A DNA stretch of 64,000 bases from Stercorarius parasiticus (Eukaryota; Chordata; Aves; Charadriiformes; Stercorariidae). Shown piece after piece: positions 36,179-48,157 of this stretch. Below the pieces are notes generated by a model. The model was given only the letters and a program-made list of their open reading frames with translations. It was not told the DNA's origin and did no database searches. Both the position numbers and the translations under genes were made by a program. Numbering within the stretch: position 1 is the stretch's first letter; each line of letters begins with the position of its first letter. The stretch is taken from assembly GCA_013396915.1 (NCBI GenBank), contig VWZL01000360.1, forward strand, positions 822,805 through 886,804. Direction: 5' to 3'.

Positions 36179-39100
36179 CTGAAAAGCAAGAAGAGAAACA
36201 GTTTAACTTCTAAGCTCAGGTGAGGTAAGACACGAAAAACAACCTGATGATCTAGCCTTGACATGGGCAAGCCCTGCTTCTGTTACAAAGAATGTTTCAT
36301 GAAAAAGAAACATTAAAAAAAGTGAAACCAATAAATTCATAGAGTATCTCAAGTTGGAAGGGACCTATAAGGATCAAGTCCAACTCAATTCAATTAAAAT
36401 TTGTTCTGAGCACAGGCTGAATTCTTGCCACTATTTAAAAAGAAAACTGTCATTAAAACCAAGTCAAATCTCTGCTCCTTATGGTCCCATTTAATCCTAA
36501 ATATTCTCAAGACACTGAAATGCAGGAATGGCAGTTTTATTTAAATCTGTGTTAGTGACATGACATTTAAGCACCACTGCTAATCCTTTTGGCAGATTTA
36601 CCAGTTTGATGCTGTGTTTTAGTTAATCTTACCTCAAAGTACATCCCTGGACTGAAAGGGAAATCGGCCACTTCCCTTTCTTCTTCTCCCCAGCTGTCAT
36701 GAAGGTATGAGTTTCTTACAAAAACTTTATTTTTCATTCGGGGATTCAGATGTAATGCAATGTCCTTTGAGTCACTTGATTTCAGATTTATCGTAAAGCT
36801 GGAAGATATTTTTTAAAAGTTTACTATACCAAGGCTTTATAAACACAAGGCAGTAGTCCATGCTATTTACCAAGCCCCTAGCCAATACTCAGAACTGTTC
36901 TGGAGCCAGGGCTGTTGATTCACCTGAAGAACCAAGTAGGCAGTTAACATGGATTTGTCTCCTTCACACAGAAGCCTTTGCTGGAGGCAGCAAATATAGG
37001 ACACGACCCTGCTAGATCTGCTTCATCACTCAGCTTTCTGTTCATGTATCAGCAAGGAGGTATTGAGCCAAGTGCTGCTCCCCTATAGCACTTAGGAAGC
37101 AGCATTCGTTCTCATGGGAACACAGTGCTACTTGCTCCACTTTCTCTTCACTCTGGCGTGGAGTGGGAGTCCTTGTTTTACCTAAAGACATATTCTTTCT
37201 GGCAACAAACTGGTTAGACTCTACGGGAAGTTTAAGATCGGTGGGACACCATGCATACAAAGCATTACTTTGTAGGTAGCGTAGCTCTGCCTAGGCCCAA
37301 TGAATACTCTGCAATCTCTGACATGTCGACAACACAGGGTTCCTAAAGGGGACCTCTGGAGAAGGGTGATTAGAAGTCATCCAAATTCAAATGAAAGCTT
37401 CAACCTGTGGCAAAGACCTCAATGCAGTTGAAGAAGAAGTATTCCTGCCCCCAAATTAATTCCAGCTGTCAGGTTATTTCCCTCCTTTGAGAAGCCTAAA
37501 ATTGCTTAGTCCAGATACGAAGTATGGCAACAGCCACGTTTCCAAGCTATAAAGTCCTCTTTCACCAAGAAAAAGGAACATCTACAACTGTGTAAACTGA
37601 GTGAAAGACATTACATAACTTAGAAACTCTATAAAAATCTCTACGTTTAAAAGCACAAAGAGCACACAAGCTATAATGCTTTAACTAATACCCAAAAGCC
37701 TCTTCATGCTTATAAGCAGTATGTTCAGCACTTGAAATATGCTAGTAAACTTTCCAAGCCAAAAGAAAGAAAACAAATGCTCCTATCTAAGTATTAATTA
37801 TCCTGTCCAATTTAAAGTCCATTCAGACTTTGTTGGTAAGATTTCTAGACCTTGAGTTCCAGTATTAATACGAACTCTGAGTTCAGCTGCAGCAAATATA
37901 TGTGCTCTGAGGAAGCAGGAGTGCAATGCATACACAGAGCATAAAAAGCATGCTTCTCTTCATTTCCACTAATTGCTTCATTTTTAGGCATGTTTCTGCA
38001 GAGCCAAAACCACCCTTCAAGCAAAGGGCATGCTGAAGCACAGACATTTCCTCAGCTCCATTTCAACCGTGTTGCGCTCCCCTTCCCTCCCCCTTTAACT
38101 CATGTTCGGAAAATGTCTTCTTTGCAACCTGTTGTTCCTAATTTGCTATCAAAATTACAGCTCATACTCCCCTACCAGCTTTCATCACTCAGTTGTTGTC
38201 AGTTAGGCACCTTTATGCTTCTACAGACCCTCATGAGGCCATCCAAGAAGTAATCAGAGAAACTCTGCAACATGCAGCATTGAGCACACCAACAACTCAC
38301 CCAACTTGCTCATTTTCCATCTACTTCTGCCAATTCCCTTACTCTCGGATCTTTTTAGAATAAAAGCTGTCTTTGTATGATATGTGTGCTCAGATGCCTT
38401 GCACAATGGAAACCCTGAAGAGACACACAATCGTGTGAACGATGCAAGTTTAGTAGGTAAGACACTCAGGTTTTACCTTCACTTTTCACAACGGAGCTGC
38501 TCTTTAAGTCCTCTCTAAAGCGGCATCTGCAGGTTCCTGAGAAAACTGCACTGCAGTTTCAGATGATTCCAGATGCAAAGTTGCAAGTGAGTAAGGAACT
38601 TAAGAAAGGAACTAAGATAATGGAAAAGCCTACTCATTCTCAAGAGTAGCTCAGTTAAACAGCAGAAAAATTCAGTAACACTTACCTCTTTGGGTTTTTA
38701 TTCACTTCTCCTTTAATAGCAACTGTGCATCCTGGACAAAGTGCAGCATCAAGTTTCTCAACGTAAGGAACTCCCTGGAAGTACACCACCAGTAAAAATT
38801 TTGACTCTGACTTACTTTTTTCAATATACAAGCCAAGCTTTACTATGGCAGGAAGAAATTTATGAATCTGCACTCACAGCTAAAGTTAAACCTAGCAACA
38901 TGTTCTGGGATACCAATACTATAGTGGAAAAGTTACACTGAGATAAACATATGAATGTCTTGCATTTTTTCTTTAGAACCTTGGATTCAAAATAAACATT
39001 ATTTACTTCTGACACCACTAATGGTGGAAGGAAATGAAGAAGGAGAAAAAAAAAGTAAGCATGAAACTCTGCACTAATATAAATTTGTATCACATAATTA

Positions 39101-42100
39101 TGTGATACAGACATCCTGACCTCTCCTCTCTGAAAGCTTCAGTTATGCTTTAAAAAAAAAAAAAAAAAAAGACTTGTGCTAGGTGTGTAGTCCACAGTGG
39201 CATAAGTTGTAGATGTAGGGTCACCGAGTATTCTGTCCTCCTGGCACCAGTTCATAATGATAGACAGTGCAAGTATTTTATTTACCTGGGGTTTTTTTTT
39301 GTATCGTGTTAGTAGTTAATTTTGATCAGGGAAAAGGAGTGAATGGAGAAGTACTTCACCTTTATTTTTTTGTTGAAGTCCACCACTTGCAAACGACAAT
39401 ATTGCACGTTATTTGGTTTTGAGAAGACTGAAGAAGGCAGACTGTCAAGTGACAAGGCAACTAAAATCATGGCACTCACTGCAACTTCACCTTCTCCACA
39501 AATTCTATTTGTATATACTCCTGGCCTCCAACCCCTTTTCAGTTTGAGTGTGGTCCTTACTCCAGCCTGGACACCATCCACCTGCACACCTTTTTGCAAA
39601 AAGATGAGCGCTCGCTCTGTCTATGCTCCATGCTTAGCTGGGTGCGAGTTCTAACCCTAAGGTGCGATGCTTGCATCCAGCCACCTGAAGTGTATACAAG
39701 GTAAGCATGGATCTGTCAGCAAGAGGAGGATGTAGCCAGACAGGTTCCGAGATATGCACATTAACATAAGGCCATTTGGTGCAATATGACTGCAGAATGC
39801 TTTATTTTTGCAGGTATTCCCTAAGGTAGAGAAAATTATTTGAACAACGTTTTTAATGTCATTTGGTCTTTTAAAACTGTAGGTACCTCACTTTTTATTT
39901 TTGTGTTTATGGCTGTGGATGCTGCCATAAAAAGATTGTTGCTGCAGTCTTTTGCGTGTTCTATATGATTTTACAAATAGCCTCACTTTTACTAGCAGCA
40001 GAAAAGAGGATTTGTCTCTAACAAAACCTCACTGATTATCATCTCCCAGTAGATTCTTGATTCCTTTGTTCTGTGCACATGTTTTCATGAATAACTGAGA
40101 TGTTTTTATTTCAATTTTTTCTACTCTTCACATTTACCACAAGTCTACACGAGACACTTACAAATTGTGAACCATCTGGCATTTCCCCCTACAAGAGAAA
40201 ACAAACAACATTAACTATCTTATCAGATAACAGGAAGATTCGTTCAAACTTTTACAAAGATACGTATGTTTTCTGTGTTTATCTTTGTTACTCCCAGACA
40301 TGCTGGCTGAGAGCCTTGTAAAGACTGCAGAAAGAGAGATATTTAGATGTCATTGCTAACATCGTGGAACTTTATGTTAAAGTTGGTTTAGAACCATACA
40401 TGGATCTGTGCTGCTTTGAAGGGTGAACTGTTAACAGGGAAATCTAGGGCTATGGTAAAGAAAAAAATAGCCAAACCCTTAAAAACCAAGGCAAAGTCCT
40501 GAAGATAATTGCTGAAGCCAAATGGAGATTTCTAAAGACCATCTCATTACAGTTTGAATCCTTATTTAACAGTCAGAGCACTGTTAACCCCTTCGCATCT
40601 GAGGGTACCCACTGAGCTTTCCCTACTGGGGTAGGAATACCAGCAGGGAAAGTCCATGCAGGGACCTTGGGATTCTAAGCAGCCCCCTGCATTCCTGTCC
40701 CTTCCCATGGGAAAGGCATATGAGCAACATGGCCATGCAGAGAGACAATTCCAGCCTAGCCCTGGCAGATTGCATCTTCAGCTTGTTTATTTCAATACAA
40801 GCCTCCCTCTTCCTCCTCAGAAGAGTATATTAGAAGCAAAGACAAAGGAAACAATTGCCATTCTCCATTCCTTTCTTCCCCAAAAGGTACAGCATCAGCA
40901 ACCACAGACTAAAGCAACTCTGCTTTGTTTTGTGGTTGGGATAGAAACCAACCTACAGTATCTGCTTGCCCCCAAGCTCTTTTTGGAGTCAGTCCTCCAA
41001 AACCAGCTTTGAAGCAACATGGCCAAGTGATGGGGGCCCACAAAACTCTGTGCATAGGCTTTGCAAATGATCAGCGAGTAGACCGATCTTTAAAGTTTAG
41101 ATCCCATTTCATTCAGGCCCAAATCTCCACCTTCCATCAATACAGTTATTAGTCCACTGACCCAAGTTAGACCTGATGTTTGTCAGCACGAGACCCAAGT
41201 TTTACACACAATGTAGTGAGGATGGGGCAGAAGAGACCCAGAATATTACAGAGGAGTAGGTAGGCTGTCTTAGTGAGTGGCAGGAAGAAACGGAAAAGGC
41301 ATTCACCTTCTGTACCTCCCTGGAATTTATCACCTTTCATTTCTGCTCTAGAAGTCTCACCCTTCCAGAGCAGAAGGATCTTTCCTTCTGCACAGGGGAA
41401 AACATCTTGTTCAATTCCTCCCTGTTGGTTTACTTCCTCTAGCAGAGCTGGCAGTTCAGAGGAAGCACAGCACTGCCTGCACTTTTTTCACTGCAGTTCG
41501 GTCCAAGTGCAAGTCAAGCCACAAGGTCTTGCAAAAAAGGACATTTCTTCTCCCCCCAGAAATAAACATACACTCCTACTTACCACTTAATTCGATAATT
41601 CAGTCATTTTAGCAGGAAAAACAGGGTTATGTGTACAAGCAGTTCCAGCCGTGGCTGAACTTAGAAACTGGAAGCCAAGCCACACGTTACAGGCCTGGCT
41701 GAACTCATCACTTAGAAGCACTGAATACTGAGAGTTCATTTTGGAGCTCCTGCAGTATTTGAAAAGTCTAATCCATTCCCAGATTCAGTATCTGGCCTGT
41801 TAACTTTGTGAGCTGTGAACTTTGTCACCCTTCTGCCCCTAACCTCAAGACTAAAAAGGGAAGACAGAGATCCTCACATGATACTCGCGTGTTCAATTCT
41901 GGGGAAAAAAAGTCTTGTTACTGACATCAGACTGTGCAGCCGCTTTTCTTCACTTCCTTTTCACCATAAACCCTACTCTAGTTTAGCAAGACAGAGAAAA
42001 GCAATGTAACAAGTCATCTGTCTATATAACTTACGTTGGAAACAAAATCTACAGTTTTGATCTGCACTTTGCCATATATTCCAAGAGTATCTATTCTTTC

Positions 42101-45100
42101 AAGGCTAATTCTGTGGTTGTAGAGTAGCAAGTGCTTCTTATTTACAGTCACCTAAAGAGACAGGAAACAAAATAGGAAAATTGTATTAAACATACATCAC
42201 ACCAGCCATATATCAAATTATATGCATGTATCTCTGTTTTACACTGCTTTGGTACAAAGCAGGGAGTGTCCTAGAAATTTCAGAGCAACTAAGTTCAGTT
42301 CATCCATGATGAGCTCTCCATTACTATGAGGGGAATTTATTTGACTACACTAAAATTTGCATCTCATACCTTTTGTTTCTATCACCTGATCACTTATCAG
42401 GTACTGTCAACCTAACAGAATCTATTATTGCAGTCTAACAGAGAAAGACAAATGCACCTCACAAGTTTCCTCAAAAAGGATTGTCCCAAAAGAGGTTTGC
42501 CCTAAGGTCAGCCCTTTGCACATAAGAATGGAAGGGTGGAGTAGCCATTAGCAATGGCAGGAAATTACTTGCCTATTCATCCAACTTAGAGGGAAACAAT
42601 ACAAAATTAAACGTCTGATTTACTCAGCACCTGTTTAATAAAAGCTTCTAAACTTTTCTGTAGTTAGACTATACCTATGTAACAGAGAAACCAAGGCTTC
42701 CAACTATTTATTGTAAGTATACAAAATACCTCTCTTATTAGCCTGACAACTGGCTATGGATAAAGAGTCGACCCAGACTCACCTGGAATTTATCCTTTAA
42801 AATCATGATGACAATCTCAAATGACCTCCCTTTTTGAAAGGGCATCTCGTAAGTGATCTCCTCCCAGCCCCATTTTTCCCTCTCCAGTGTGTTGCAAACA
42901 ACGCAGCCAGACCTTTTGAAGCGGGGGTTGAAATGAAATGCCACGTCAGCTCGAGGCTTTATGCTACTGCCACACTGTAAATCCACCTGGAACCTAATCA
43001 TAAAAATAAGACAAACCACATTCAGCTCAGTTTGTCACAAAATCACCTAAAAGTTCGATACACTTGTGTTTTACCGTGGAGTCTCAGAACAGACAAATAA
43101 AATGAGTGTTGCTGTATGAGGGTAAAAAACCCAAACATATATTTGTCCAACTCCTGCACATTTGTGAAAGCTTCTCCCATGATTCATTGCACTGAATTAA
43201 AATATTTAAGTATTTATTTAATGGTCATCATTCACATCATGTAAACTCCTCACTGTGTTCACCACCTTCCCTCCCATCATCTTCAGTAGAATAACCAAAT
43301 GAACCTTGGGCAAAGTCACGGAACAGAACCCCCATACTGGACACACGCACTAGTTCATACCTCCTTATCCCAGTTAAAGTTATTTACTTCATGCAACACA
43401 TTCATTATCGATTTTGTTAGTCTCAGACAATCTCTTTAGACAAGCAGACATATGCTATGACGGGTAAAAAAAAAAACCAAAACATTCTCAAAGCAGGCAA
43501 AGCAAAAAGAGAGAAGAGAGGATCATCAGAAAGCAAAAAATCAGTTGATCTTCCACCTCTCATCACAAAGCTTTCATTAACCTCTTAAGCCTGTATTCAC
43601 TCTGATACCATCACAAGGATTTAAATCAAGACTTTGTGTGCCATCATAAGTAGAACCCTGGAAACATTTTATCCATAACATATTTGTTCTCACAGTGACA
43701 CTGCAAAAAGTGACACTGTAGCCGCTACCTGTCTGCATCATCAGGAACAGTCCCATGTATCACAATCAGCTCTCCAGGAACAAGGCCACCAAGTATTGTG
43801 CCAACATATGGAATGATCTAGAAGAGGGGAAAAAAGAAGATTTAACAAGATTCAAACAAAATTTTGTGATGGAGGCAAAAAAACCAGAACAGTTTTAAAA
43901 ATAATATTATAATACCTAATTATGTAGGGCTCTAGCACATTAAAAGAAATACAGCTAGCATTTTATTTAAAAGAAACAGTAGAGAATCACCAAAGACACA
44001 CCAAAACAGGAAGGAGAAACCCAACAGTTTTACCTATGAAAAACCAAGCTTCTCAGATAAAATTAAAACTAAAGTTTCCAGCCTTCATTCCTAGTTCTCA
44101 AAGGAAGAGTGGTAATATTTTATTGCCTCGCTTTTAATAGAGTATGAAGAAAATTCACTTCAAATTAGGTCATTGCCAAGGGCTGATAATAGTAGCCCTT
44201 TGCTGGTAGCAGTAGCCCCTTCTACAACCCTTCTGATCCCAGACTACAGCAGCTGCCTTTTTGCTTCTTCTTGGTCCATTTTGGAAAACAGTGATAGAAA
44301 AAGAAGAGACTATGTCACAATATCTTCTTAGTAAAAAGTACACAACAAACACAAAAAAATACCTCATCCTAATGACCTAAGACCTGCAAGGTGCACTGAA
44401 ATAGCCCCATTCAGGGTTCTCGGTCTTTATGGTATCTATGGTACGCAGTCTGGCCATGCCTGTTTTTTCTTCCACATCAATAGCTGGAAAAGGTAACACA
44501 TGCACATTACGTGAAATGGCAACATGGTAGGAGTTGTTAAGCCATGTGAGGGGACATGTCAGTTAAAATAAAAGCCCCAAACGTCCCAGCACAGCTCTCT
44601 GGCAAAGGCTCAGACATGCTGACAGAAACCCTACCCTGACCATCAGATGGTGCACCCAGAATTTTAGGGAGGGAAGGGGAGCACCTTAATAGAAAACTGG
44701 GGAAGTTCACAGGAGACTGACCTGAAAGTAAAGCTGTAAGTCTGCATCTCATCACATGTGCTTTAGACTGAAAAATGAAGTAAATGGTAGCAAATATTGC
44801 ATTTGCTTTGGTTAACAGACAAAAATTTCTGCCAAGGTTTTTTTTGGGTTTTTTTTTCCCCAAAAATCCCTGATCTATGGAACAGTGTATAAGATTTTAG
44901 GAGACCTTTGAAATGAAACATCAATTGCAAACAAGAGTGACACTAATTTAACAAGAAAAAATGGACAGACTGGAAATACACTCTTGAATGGAACATTGGA
45001 TCATAAAAAGACAAGTTGAGATTTATATACATAATCATGCAAAATAGGAAGATATGAAGAGTGTTCGCTGACACTTATTCTTGTGAATTTGTGAGGAGGG

Positions 45101-47779
45101 AAGGGGGAATGACAGCAAAAATTATCTAAATCCAGAGCATTCATCACTTCTGCCAGTAGATACACATCTTTTTCCGCCCTCTCTCCACCTGCCTTCTCAG
45201 CTACCCACATGTTGCACAAAACCTAATTTGCAGTCATCTTCTACATCAGCAAAACAGACTTAAAGAACTTGCTTCTCAAGCGTAAGCTCACAAATAGTCA
45301 AGTTGGTTTAAGTCTCATGTATTTTTATTGACTTAAGCAGGTGCAGTAGAGGAGGACCAAAAAGTGAAATTAAGTGTTAAAAGTGAAAGAATAAATAGGC
45401 TGAAATCCCTTCACTTACTGGTAGTAGCTTCACTCCTTAATATACAAGCTATACACAAGAGGCTTGTTTTTATTCAAAGAATAAGAACAATAATAATAAA
45501 TAAGAAAAAACGTATCTTGATTATTTTAGTTTTAACACACTGCTCCTGAGGGGTAGTAGCTCTGAGCAATGCAACAGAGTAATAAATTACTGGCTGTCTC
45601 TAAAGAGGAACGACAGAAACATACAGAACAAGGCCAGGGATGCTAGGACTCTAGTGGATCAAAGTTATTTACCCCTGGAAGAGAGCTGTAGCAAAAAAAC
45701 CTTCTTTCTATTCAAAAGGATGTATTTATTTAAGCCAAAAGAATGTTGGCCCATCAACTCTTCAGAAGCTCAGACATGCAATCTGCAAGGCCATAATAGA
45801 GCATTTCCTGGGTGCAATACTATTGCCTTAATGAGGGTTTGTCACCACAGAATGTACCTATAATTTCCTCATGTCTCAAGACATTCTTCTACTAATTTTT
45901 CCTAGTAATGCTTGTGACATCACATGATCTACCAGCATCCTGGCTCTCTTTCAGACCTCCAAAAATTACCTCTGAAGCTAATTGGTCAATGCCAACCGAG
46001 TTTGAGAGGTCTCGAAGACCAAGTTCTTCGTAACGTCTGCCAGTTTTCATAAAACAAGAGGACAGATTATGGTCTTACAGAGGAAAAGACTGTGATAACA
46101 CAGTTTTCACCCAGCTTGGTGGGTAGCAGACAGCTACCCCATCAGATGGGGCATGACAACATTTCTTGACAAATGGGTGTAGTAAAGGGCATAAAGAGGA
46201 AAGCAGGATTGTCTGCATGATTCAGAACAGTACAGTAGTGAAGAAATAAGTCTCAGACTCAAACCTGTAATAAAGCTCTTAATCTTCATAGCCTGCCCTC
46301 CTCCATCCCTAGTAAGTACATCAACCTGTGATATCATACAGGTTACAGAATCACAGAAGGGCTGATGTTAGAAGACACCTCTGGTGTCAATGCCTTGCTC
46401 AAAGAAAACTTCAGATAGAGCAGGTTGCACACGGCCTTATCTGGAGGCTGTCCTGAGGTCATCAGCACTCTCTTTCCCACCTCTGCCTCCATATTCCAAT
46501 CCCAAAAACTCACACTTATTCCTACCTTAGACTCTTGACCCCTAAGCCCTAGTTTACCCCTTTATATTCTCCAGCCTGGTCTTGTCACACAGCATACGCA
46601 TCAGTCCCCTTGAAGCCATTCAATTTTGCTGAACTCTTACTGTCTCCCTTACACCCATTATTTGTCCTAAACCCTTCCTTATCCTCCTCTCCCACCAAAA
46701 TCCCCATCTACCAACTTTCATCCTCCCTTTCCTTTTGCAGTTCAGTCCTTCCACCTTCTAGTTAATCTCCACACAGCTTTCTTTCCTCTCACAGCTGGGT
46801 TCTTTGAAGAAGGTTGAAGCTATTTCCATGTCATCCCTCACTCTATCCACTTTGCAAGCAGTGACCATATAGTGGGATTCAAGAGTCACGGCACAGGTGT
46901 GCATCAGTGCAAAGCTGCAATAGATAAGGAAGTCCTGTGCAGATCTGCACTACTGTATACTTCACATAGATACTCTACAGACTTTGATATTTTCACAGAA
47001 TTTTAGCACAGGATGTTAAAAATATTATTTCCTGCAGGCTCAAAGGAACTACCTTTTTAGAGATACAATGAAAAGCACAGCTCCAGCCCACCCCTTTAGC
47101 TACATGCCAGTGTCAGACTGCTGGCAGATCATGGGAATACTAGAGCTTTTCAGAGAAAGTCTCCAGATGCTAAGCTATGCAAACAACTTCCCATCAAATC
47201 CACTCTCTGCAATGGCTGAATGGTGTTAACTCAAGTCTTCCCTACAAAACATGATTTATTGTAAGGTAAGACATCAACTATTGAAAAAGATTCCAAGTTT
47301 AATTGTTGAGACTGAACTTACAAGCACCATACACAAAAAAACATTTCATGAGGGCTGACAGGCAGCACCACCCATGTTTACACAGAATTAGGAGTGAAAC
47401 CACTGCTTATCATACTTTCACTTTCAATCCAGCACATTCTGTGAAAATGCCAGACATCCAGTAAACTGCATATGAAAAGGGATTACCCTCCAAGGCCAAC
47501 AGAACTTCCTGTTTTGGAAGTCCTGTGCATTACATGTCCGTTTGCATACACCACAATTTGTAAACACCATCAGCTCCTAGTGTTACCTGTGACATTCTTC
47601 CTCAAACACCTAAGCAACACAAAGAGTTCTCAGTAACAGCCCACACCGTGCAAAACAGTATGAGTACTAACTATTGACATAAAACAGCCAAGTCCCATTT
47701 CCCAAGGGAGGAGTTGTTGATGTGACAGGGGAGTTACCGGGTTACTGATTGTCTTCTGTGGTCCATCCAAGGACATCAT
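36029..47779 (-). CDS. LGALS8: LGALS8 (galectin-8, tandem-repeat galectin), 7 coding exons
   Basis: Galectin-8 is a cytosolic and secreted beta-galactoside-binding lectin with two carbohydrate-recognition domains. In vertebrates it acts in cell adhesion and in sensing damaged endosomes. Seven exons join to exactly 288 codons (287 residues). N-CRD (about 15-150): His64, Asn66, Arg68, Asn78, Trp85 and Glu88 make the canonical sugar site. Arg58 matches human Arg59, and Arg44 matches human Arg45; both are known to favour 3'-sialylated and 3'-sulfated ligands in the human N-CRD. C-CRD (about 156-287): His199, Asn201, Arg203, Asn212, Trp219, Glu222 and Arg224 are all present. There is no signal peptide, as usual for galectins. 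Exon sizes 89/211/117 and 89/166/150 follow the two-CRD galectin plan. The directly spliced linker is very short; extra linker exons may exist in the 3.3-kb intron at 38775-42034 but I could not identify one. Confidence 0.96.
36332..36392 (-). repeat. CR1-like fragment, minus strand (LGALS8 intron)
   Basis: Reads TTCATAGAGTATCTCAAG, then TTGGAAGGGACCTATAAGGA and TCCAACTC on the + strand, the complement of an avian CR1 3' tail. Only about 60 bases are left. Confidence 0.75.
36633..36798 (-). CDS. LGALS8: LGALS8 C-CRD core exon (166 bp)
   Basis: Acceptor tcttccag, donor gtaaga. Residues 183-238. It contains the sugar-binding motif [16 protein letters not shown] and SWGEEER, with His, Asn, Arg, Asn, Trp, Glu and Arg intact, and ends SPGMYFE. 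Confidence 0.97.
38686..38774 (-). CDS. LGALS8: LGALS8 first C-CRD exon (89 bp)
   Basis: Acceptor cttccag, donor gtaagt. Residues 154-183: [20 protein letters not shown], then KGEVNKNPK. The size and phase equal those of the matching N-CRD exon at 43729-43817. Confidence 0.96.
39086..39109. repeat. Perfect 24-base palindrome
   Basis: Half-site TGTATCACATAA followed immediately by its exact reverse complement, with no spacer, in the LGALS8 linker intron. Confidence 0.93.
42035..42151 (-). CDS. LGALS8: LGALS8 last N-CRD exon (117 bp)
   Basis: Acceptor ctctttag, donor gtaagt. Residues 115-153: [36 protein letters not shown]. It ends on a whole codon (Asn153), so it can splice straight to the C-CRD or through in-frame linker exons. 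Confidence 0.96.
42783..42993 (-). CDS. LGALS8: LGALS8 N-CRD core exon (211 bp)
   Basis: Acceptor atgattag chosen over an in-frame cag seven bases further in, because it completes Arg44 and gives the family size of 211. Donor gtgagt. Residues 44-114 with [17 protein letters not shown] and EKWGWEEI; the human exon, as I recall it, has WGREEI at the last motif. Confidence 0.96.
43729..43817 (-). CDS. LGALS8: LGALS8 first N-CRD exon (89 bp)
   Basis: Acceptor cttctag, donor gtagcg (weak). Residues 15-44: [20 protein letters not shown], then HGTVPDDAD. Confidence 0.95.
46344..46455 (-). repeat. CR1-like fragment, minus strand (LGALS8 intron)
   Basis: ACAGAATCACAGAAGGGCTG followed by TTGCTCAAAG and AGAGCAGGTTGCACACGG: the complement of a degraded CR1 3' region in the first LGALS8 intron. 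Confidence 0.75.
47738..47779 (-). CDS. LGALS8: LGALS8 start-codon exon (coding part)
   Basis: ATG ATG at 47774-47779 opens [14 protein letters not shown], matching the MM-S-L start of human galectin-8. Donor gtaact at 47737 and below; the following intron of 3.9 kb is the largest of the coding part. A 5' UTR part lies upstream, but its acceptor is not certain (a cag near 47814 is one candidate). Confidence 0.93.
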
Positions 47780-48107
47780 CTTCCCTCCTCCAGTTTAAGT
47801 TTGTCAGTTCTGTGTGACCACTGCTGGAGCGTATTTAAAGGATTCACTGGTCAGGCAGTACCAAAGGAGGGATCCCTTCAAAAAAACAAAACTTTTAATT
47901 AGAAAGAAACAAATGACACTACATGTAGTGAAACCCTTCGAGGTATAACTTTAAACAGCACAAGAAATTATGCAAACACCTTTCATTTCCAATAAATTTG
48001 CTGGGGTTTTGAAACACAAAAACTAAAGGCTTGCTTAAAGAAATAAGGTGCCACCCTAACAAGGGAAAGTGCACACAGGTACACAATGACATCAGCAGCT
48101 TCCTGAG

Positions 48108-48157
48108 ATATACTGAGATAGAATCCTGTATACTTCCCATATACTGAGATAGAATCC
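48108..48157 (+). repeat. 31-base tandem duplication
   Basis: The 19-base block ATATACTGAGATAGAATCC occurs at 48108-48126 and identically at 48139-48157, in the 5' intron of LGALS8. Confidence 0.9.

Noticed and set aside
38686..38873. Continuous minus-strand open frame reading into the LGALS8 exon (extension to residues before GVPYV)
   Set aside because: The clear acceptor cttccag at 38775-38781 and the family exon size of 89 mark the true edge; the extension is intron read in frame by chance.
41577..41660. Strong minus-strand donor (gtaagt at 41578-41583) as a linker exon of LGALS8
   Set aside because: All three frames upstream of it carry stops close to the donor, so it cannot be an in-frame coding cassette.
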